Shown piece by piece: positions 57,642 to 64,000 of a stretch of DNA of 64,000 bases (position 1 is the stretch's first letter; each line of letters starts with the position of its first letter). Source of the stretch: Enoplolaimus lenunculus (lineage: Eukaryota > Nematoda > Enoplea > Enoplida > Thoracostomopsidae); the NCBI GenBank assembly GCA_030248215.1, contig JASANG010004020.1, forward strand, positions 186,001 to 250,000, in the 5' to 3' direction. A model generated the notes under the pieces. It was not told where the DNA came from and did not search any database. It saw only the letters and a program-made list of their open reading frames with translations. A program made the translations under genes and the position numbers.

Positions 57642-58304
57642 CAGTGCCGGAGCAGACAGGGGTGGTGGTCCTCCAAACTCCAAGGCGGGGATCCCAGCGT
57701 AAATGTGGATGCAGAATGTATTGATGTTTGATCTAAGGTTTTCCGAGCTCACGCTCGTGTTTGATAGCTGTGGGGCCATCCTTCCAAAAACAGTTTCATA
57801 AAAAAGTTGCAAAATGATGGATCTAAAAAGTGAAGCCATATTTGAAATTAATACAACTTCGCACGCAGCGCAAAATGTTATTTTTGACATTTTCTTTTAA
57901 AGTTGCAAACCAGCTCGTATTTTAGGTAAAACCTTTCACAATTTCATATGCTTCGATCAGCGAAAACAGCACACGCCACACTTCACTCGAAAATTTCTTT
58001 TATTTCCTTCTTTATTATTTCGTTTCATGAGAGTTTTATCTTAAAAGTAAAAACTGTAAGCAAACGAGTGTAGCGAGCGAAAAAATTGGTTGGCATTTAG
58101 CAGCCTCGTGGTTCTTGTAAGGCCTGTGCAGTGTCTACTGCCATTGAAGAAATTGCGGAAAGGTGATAGTGTCAAACTCTCGAGCAAAAAGCCAGACGTA
58201 TTTCAAAACCTCGGTAGTTTTTGTTTCATCCGGTTGAGGAGGGGGCCCTTTAGGAGTGGGCCCAAAGAAAATGGTGAGTATGGAAGGTAGCTGCTCCGGC
58301 CGTG
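57642..58304. mobile_element. hAT-type non-autonomous element, CAGTGCCGGAGC family
   Basis: Left end CAGTGCCGGAGCAG, right end CTGCTCCGGCCGTG. Flanking octamers CCCCGTAT (57634-57641) and CCCCGTCT (58305-58312) match at 7 of 8. Homologous copies start at 29330 (+) and lie at about 31860-32015 and 54760-54895 (both inverted). Confidence 0.65.
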
Positions 58305-59202
58305 CCCCGTCTATTCATCCCAAGGCTATATCACCTAATGACACATAAACATCAATTATTCACTTTGAAAACGACGAAACATGCCGGATTAAAAGGTACC
58401 TAAGTAGCTAATGACAGCTTCTTCAAACGAACAAAGAATAATAGAGTGGTAGTAAACAATTATCATTAACGTGTTCCACTACTGTAGAACAGATATATAC
58501 CTACTGTCGTAGAATAACATTAGAGCGTCAAATATCAATCTTGCAGATAAACCTGATGCTGTAAAGTAAAACTGGGGTCAAGTTCCATCATTCCTCATCC
58601 AATCAGCGTTTTCGAAAACTGTTGAATATTGAAAATTTTTGCATGTTTGAGCTTCTCACGTGACCACATCTATGATCATTCCACACCTAAAGTTGAATCT
58701 TTGAATAATTAGATTTCTATTGTCCTGAGGTCCTCCGTATAAAAATATATTCTTAAAAAGTTCGTCGCTTTTATATTAATATCATTTGATTCCTCTGGCT
58801 ATAGTCGAGTGGTTTCAGTTTAGCGCTAGGTGATCTCTAATTCACAAGTTATGGACAATACCTCGTGAACAAACGGATCAAATAGCGATAAAATTATTAA
58901 CACCATGTTTGTTTACGCATAGTTCGTTCAGTTCCATTAGTACCAGGCAATTCCTTTCGCTATCAGCCTATAAACCACGTTTCTGGGAACGTTTTCAAAA
59001 TCATTAAGGCAACATCGCCGCTAGACTCTACTTGGCTACGCTTCTGCTTGTAATTCAAAATACGACGATGTTTCACGTTTTGTGACACTAGCATTAATGG
59101 AAAAATTCTCGGTTAGTATCTTTAACAGATCTGTGGGAAAAATGAGAATCAAACCGTAAAAGCCGCGGAGTGCAGTTTGGTTTCATATCAAATTAGCCGC
59201 TC

Positions 59203-59446
59203 AAGTACTAGCGGATCCAGAGAGGGGAGCGGGGGGCGGTCGTACGCCTCCCCCATCAGAATTTTTTGCATTAAAATGGAACGGTCCCTACCTTACAATT
59301 TTTTCCCTCAGAAACTTTTTTGTAAAACACAATTTTTCTGGCAGCATTTTTTGGGATAAAACGGTAAGGTCTCTACCTTACAATTTTTGCGTTTCATAAC
59401 ATTTGCCAGCCCGCTTCCCCGCTGTTAGAAATTTTTGGTTCCGCGT
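59203..59446 (+). repeat. Dispersed repeat, plus copy
   Basis: Begins GTACTAGCGGATCCAGAGAG, continues GGTCGTACGCCTCCCCC and repeated CCTACCTTACAATTTTT, and finishes near TTCCGCGTCTG. The left end resembles the common GTGGCGGATCCAG-type hAT termini. Confidence 0.45.
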
Positions 59447-60153
59447 CTGCGCTCAAGAATTCAACTTGAAAGAACAGTAACGTTAGTGAACATTGCACTC
59501 ACCATGCCCCAGACATAAATACCTACTACTTTTTCCCATTCGCTTAGCAACGCAAAAATCTGCTCAATATAATTGTAAACTTTAAATCTATTTGTAAAAA
59601 ATAGTCAAGAGAAACCACTGTAAACCATTTTGAGTAAAAGCCCCCTAAAACTCGGTAATAACAGTTTCTAAAATTGGGCTTTATTAAAGTCTATTATGCG
59701 CAGACAAGTGATTTAAAAAACATTTTGGTCAATTTGTTTGTCTATTTTGCATTGTGTTCAGTTTTCAAATAAACTTAGTCTATTGTATATATAAAAATAA
59801 CTTCAAAGTCAACGTATATATGGTAACATATTTTCTATGCCTTAACCATGGAAATTTGAGTATATACATCAATCCTAGAGATTTGAGTATAGAGCGCACA
59901 CGTTAATAATTCCTGTCTCCGTTTTACACATTATCTGGCGTTCTGAAACTTGCTTTACGTATTTACTTAAGTCACACTAAAAGCATAAAGTCTCATATTT
60001 TAAGCAAGCAGTAATGCATTACTTTTGTAACATATATACCTCATATAGAAAATTGTTGTGAGTCCAAATAAGTATGCTAGTACATTTTATATCAGACCAA
60101 ATATTTTTGACCACTAACCGTGATAGATGGGCACCGTATTTCTGGATTTTCAG

Positions 60154-60355
60154 ATGGAAAAATCGAAAATCAAATACTAATGCTTCCGCAAACCCAAAAA
60201 CGTTGATGAATGATTTGTCTTTTGAAAAAATGACAGAGGAAATAAATTACTATTCTGTTAAGTATCAACATTTGATAGCACGTGATGATAAAAGCTTACT
60301 GCAGCTGCTCACACTACAGAGCTGTGTTATACCTAAAAATGAGCATGTGCCATAG
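60154..60355 (+). CDS. Terminal exon encoding a receptor-type cytoplasmic tail
   Basis: Partial gene. The acceptor CTGGATTTTCAG precedes a phase-2 exon of 67 codons plus one base. It starts WKNRKSN, basic like the stop-transfer end of a membrane span, then acidic: LSFEKMTEEINYY, YQHL (a YXX-hydrophobic sorting motif) and DDKSLL (acidic dileucine type). WKN... followed by ...SFEKMTEE is reminiscent of LDLR/VLDLR tails (WKN...NPVYxKTTEE), but a real NPxY is absent. It may be the last exon of the LRP-like gene 7.3 kb upstream, the nearest plus-strand receptor gene. No exon with a membrane span connecting them was found, so the join is inference. AATAAA follows at 60475. Confidence 0.5.
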
Positions 60356-60474
60356 AACGTGGGCACAAACTTGCGGGTTGAGCCCGGCAAATACTCTGCA
60401 AGTAGGTTTTGTAGTTTTATTGATTTATGAAAAATAAGAAGTTAAATTCCGAACTTAACGCTGCATATATCTGC

Positions 60475-60480
60475 AATAAA
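60475..60480 (+). terminator. Polyadenylation signal AATAAA
   Basis: Canonical hexamer 120 bp after the stop at 60355, at the position expected for the 3' UTR of the tail-encoding exon. Confidence 0.5.
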
Positions 60481-60552
60481 TGTTGCATCAAAGAGAAACA
60501 GAAACATCTCAAATAATATAGCAATCACTTTAAGAAAGAAATATACAGTAGC

Positions 60553-60925
60553 ATGGGCCCATGTTACTTTCTGGGGCGTTCTGTTTTCCCGCACTGTAAA
60601 TTTCAATGAGTTAATTAATCAACTCAGACGAATAGTTAGTTGTTTTTGAGTTAATAAATGTCAAGTTTAACTCACTCTGAGTTGTGCTGATTCTCACTCT
60701 GAGTTGAGTTGATTCCGGTGGAGTTGATTAATTCAATCAGGATGAGTTAAATCAACTCAGAATTTTGAGTTCTGATTGTCCTAACTCAGACTGAGTGATT
60801 CAACTCATTCTGAGTTAAAATCAACTCACTGGAATTTATAGTGCGCGGGACAGCAAAAGTGTCGGAGCAGCATTTGCTACTCCTGTTTGTGCGTACACAA
60901 AGATTATAAAACTTTTTTGTTATTT
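60553..60925. mobile_element. Copy of the 10200-11604 family interrupted by another MITE
   Basis: GCCCATGTTACTTTCTGGGG at 60557 and the segment 60844-60920 (CGGGACAGCAAAAGTGTC, then CTCCTGTTTGTGCG) correspond to consecutive parts of the left end of the 10200-11604 element (10201-10325). They are separated by the palindromic insert at 60592-60843. Confidence 0.5.
60592..60843. mobile_element. Palindromic GAGTTGA-rich MITE nested in another element
   Basis: Terminal repeats CACTGTAAATTTCAATGAGTT and its inverted partner ending GGAATTTATAGTG. The interior is built of AACTCAGA / TCTGAGTT words and would fold into a long hairpin. CG flanks both sides of the insert, compatible with a 2-bp duplication. 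Confidence 0.65.
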
Positions 60926-62285
60926 GTGGGTGGTTAAGCAGAATAACTTTACCCGTGTTTTGAATGTAAAAAATTCGCACAGTTTACTAAAAATATATAC
61001 GGCCAATTGTAAAACTAAAACTTTTTGGGTATTAACATAAAATATACACCACTGGTGGATCCAGAGAAATGGAGTAAAAGTGCGATAATACCCGCCCGAC
61101 TTGTCGTGCTGAAAATTTTTCGATACAACTTGTTTGCATGAAGTTGAAGTGTATTTTCGAGATATACAGCTGCAAAACATGCCTTTATTCATGTATGAAC
61201 CTTAAAATATAACAATATTTGCTAAACTCACTTTAAAACCTGCAAAATTTCGACACCCAAAAACTATATCTTTCCCAGAAGATCAATCCTGCCTTCGTCA
61301 TACTGACATACATTTCAATGTACCTAGCACTCTGATATCAAAGACTAAATCTGTGGAATACATAAAAGCCAAGTTAAGTGCTAGGTACGTTTAGATACTG
61401 TCTATAGATGAAGCATCAATGAAGACGGCAATTCTCCTATAAATAAGTTACGAAATGAATACACGCGCCATAAAAGTAAGAATAAAATCGCAATGAGACT
61501 TTGGTCTTGAAAATATTTCCGCGTATTCTGTTTAAGATATCAAATTTCCTTTAAGCGCCGTACCATGCGGCAACACATTTTTTAATTCCCTAATGAAATT
61601 AGGATTTTTGTTCGCGAAGAAAATGAAAGAGTTTGACCGACCGTTATCAAAGCATACTTATAATGAACGCTAATTTGTGCGCCAGCGCGATAAACCTTTG
61701 AACTTTATGTGGCAATACTAAATAAGCTAGAGAAATATGCTTGCCTGATGCAGTAGTTTTTAGCATAGTAGGTTTAAAAAGTTGAATAAAACGTAAAAAA
61801 TGTTTCCTTGTGTGCGTTTATAGTGAAAAGTTTTCACATGATTCTAAATTTTGGCTGAAATTGCTGCAAAATATTACGCGTACGAGACTATTTTTGCAAT
61901 TCCCGACGCAATCTAAACAAAATGAATTTACTGGTTACAAAACGAATCATTCATCCAATAAGTTTTCAGCAAGCAATCTGTTTTGAGCTTTGAGCAACAC
62001 AACGTTCTGTTATATTCAGAGACACTATTTTAGCTCATAACAATCAAGCTTTGCCAAATAAGTATTCAAGACATGACATACATTACTCAACGTGTTACGT
62101 TGATATTGTGTGCAGTTTTGAATCCTATTACCCCCGGGCGTATTTATGCACCCGGTTGAAATTGTAAACTGTCGGTTCATATGAAAACACATGTTTTACA
62201 CATGGCTAATCAGTCGAGTCAACACGTTTACTTCCGCACGCGAACACACTTTTCACCGCATATAAAAACAATATGAAAAGCGGCA

Positions 62286-62525
62286 ATGTTCACTGTAAGC
62301 TACTATCCGATTGGTAATGCAGGACAGATAAACGGTCACAACTATGGAGGCACTGTCTCCAACCTGTACACATTTTCTCCCCGCCTGGCTGAAAAATTTA
62401 TCGACAGCCTTAAAAGTACTCTGAATATGACAATCTCTATTGCTCACTTCCCTGGAAATCTACAAGTCCCCTGTTCTCTTACAACACCGGGTTACCGGTT
62501 TGGACAAACATACTCTCGTCAATGA
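62286..62525 (+). CDS. Unassigned 79-codon ORF (doubtful)
   Basis: The frame has fairly even composition (NAGQINGHNYGGTVSNLY, then FSPRLAEKFIDSLKSTL) and slightly raised GC. No family, signal peptide or splice context supports it. A minus-strand frame (62447-62253) covers the same DNA. Confidence 0.12.
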   Translation: MFTVSYYPIGNAGQINGHNYGGTVSNLYTFSPRLAEKFIDSLKSTLNMTISIAHFPGNLQVPCSLTTPGYRFGQTYSRQ

Positions 62526-63330
62526 CTGCGTAGCGTGTTTGTAGTTTGTACGAAACATATTGCTTTGTGCGCATGACTGAAATTTCGTATCATAAATAAA
62601 GGGAGTGACGCACGTATATACAACACGAATTCGTTGGTGTGCACGGAACAACCGCTAGTCTGGTTTCCCAGTTCTGTCAAAACATTTATTTGAGCTCAGT
62701 TTTCGGAAAAAAATTTTGCAGAAAGTATAATGCCTTTTACTGATTTGTTGAGAAAATTTTTGTAAGCATTAATATTTGATATTTTGCAAAACCAAGCTTA
62801 CAAACAATTACTTAACAACACCAGTCAACACAACGCTATTTAAATAATATAATTGCGTCTCACATCCGGTTCCGGCTCCGCAAAAATGTTGATCTCTGTC
62901 GGGTACGACAGTGACATGTTTGGCATTTGGTTTCCCTAGTACCGTGTTTACTATGGTGATTTTGAAACCGTACCCTTCACATGTTTACTAGTACATTAAA
63001 TACACGTTAATCAATATTGTACAAGTCCATCAGAAGCCTAGGAATCTTTAAACAGTTATCGATTGCATAAATACAAACGATACTGCTCTACGAAGAGTTT
63101 CTAACGGATTTCACGAATTTATTTAACACAGACATTGAAGAAGCAAAAATTAACAACACCAGCATAGTCACCTCTACTTTGTTACCATGTAATTTGCATG
63201 AAAATGCAATGGCTATCTTTAATCTAGTGTTATCTTAAATGCTGTTTACCAATAAAAAGGCTTATACAAATGAATAAAACCTATCCGGACATTTCCCAAA
63301 TATACGCAACCTGTTCCATTGTTTTTAATA

Positions 63331-63650
63331 GGATACAACCGGAGGTGAATATTACCGGAGCGGGAGGTGAATAAAATTTGGCGAACCGGAAGTGATGCAA
63401 AATTAGATTGTTACATCAAAGATTCATTTGCTAATTTTATCAAATATCTGTACTTACATAAATTGCCAAATAGTCAGTTTGCGGCTTATTTTTTACTAAA
63501 TGTCGACGGTAAACCCACCGAACAACACAATTTTTAGAAAATAAAAAATTTCAGCATTGAAATTGCTGGAACTTCCAGCAGAAATTCTACCGGAGACGGA
63601 GGTCGATTTCCTGATGGAGCCAGAGGCAGACCACCGGTTGTACTCCTATG
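63331..63650. mobile_element. Related CCGGAGGTGAA-type MITE
   Basis: AGGATACAACCGGAGG at the left end is mirrored by CCGGTTGTACTCCT at the right end. The interior has repeated ACCGGAGSGGGAGGTG words. No clear target duplication is seen. Confidence 0.5.
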
Positions 63651-64000
63651 GGTTTTAGGTTGTTAGCTCAGAGTGGTGACTGAAGTATAATAGTCATATA
63701 TATGAATTTCATAATTTGCAAATTACAAGTTCATGGCGAAGTAAAACAAATTTAGAAATTTAAAGCCTTGTGTGAGATTTGGTTCGCTGATCAAAAAAAT
63801 CAGAAAAGATTTGAGGAGGCAATTTTCTGAAAAGTGAACGAGAGTTTTTAAAAATGTATGTAGTCCGGAAGAAACGCCTATTTCAGAGAGAGTCAATTTG
63901 ACTCGCCATTTTTTGCAGTGTAATAATAACTGTTACACTACACCTGTTAATATTTCTAAGAGGAAAAGTTCATTACTCTTTAGCGTCTAGAAAGCCATTT

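Larger units (their letters stand above)
60926..64000. other. Gene-free right end of the window
   Basis: AT-rich spacer with the doubtful ORF at 62286, a CCGGAGG-type MITE (63331-63650) and one arm of a TGACTC MITE (63865-63920). CACATCCGGTTCCGGCTCCG at 62860 is another CCGGAA-family fragment. Confidence 0.4.

Noticed and set aside
1-64000. Retrovirus-like or LTR elements
   Set aside because: No reverse transcriptase, integrase, protease or capsid motif, no primer-binding site and no paired LTRs were seen. The repeats present are DNA-transposon or SINE type.

Overview
The window is 64 kb of AT-rich animal nuclear DNA. Genes are split by GT-AG introns, exons are short, and the spacers and introns are packed with small non-autonomous transposons, tRNA-derived SINE-like repeats and tandem repeats. 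There are no operons, no bacterial signals, and no reverse transcriptase, gag or other virus-like open reading frame that I can recognise. The protein families (HMG-CoA lyase, an LDL-receptor-type protein, a claudin/PMP22-type four-span protein) indicate a metazoan. The compact introns and MITE-rich spacers suggest an invertebrate, but I cannot name the lineage. TTAGGC tracts, the telomere unit known from nematodes, occur many times, but inside a transposon family, so they are weak taxonomic evidence.

Layout. 1-3963: spacer with a hAT-type MITE. 3964-7288 (+): complete three-exon HMG-CoA lyase, the final step of ketogenesis and leucine breakdown, with both a mitochondrial-type N-terminus and a C-terminal SKL. 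7289-33519: a 26 kb stretch without a convincing complete gene. It holds a 1.4 kb terminal-inverted-repeat element filled by a minisatellite (10200-11604), hAT MITEs with 8-bp target duplications, doubtful minus-strand exons (16.4-17.5 kb), a GC-richer ORF island (17.8-18.25 kb), a 2.8 kb giant inverted repeat (21711-24481) and a TTAGGC-rich MITE with 67-bp tandem units (30700-31115). 33520-37431 (+): complete four-exon, 249-residue four-transmembrane protein.

41233-52868 (+): the most interesting locus. Phase-matched exons join a signal peptide and a cysteine-rich module array to EGF-like domains, a six-bladed YWTD propeller, another EGF and two LDL-receptor class A repeats. An alternative 3' end (read-through exon, stop and overlapping AATAAA at 45357) would give a short secreted protein lacking the receptor part. 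A terminal exon at 60154-60355 encodes a basic, then acidic, cytoplasmic-type tail with endocytic-type motifs and is followed by AATAAA. It may be the membrane-bound end of this receptor, but the transmembrane exon was not found. An intronless single-span membrane protein lies on the minus strand at 56859-57284, inside that possible last intron. The remaining DNA is transposon-rich spacer to the window end.

The named genes do not form a pathway together; they are ordinary neighbours. Exon boundaries come from reading frame, splice-site consensus and phase only, with no transcript evidence.
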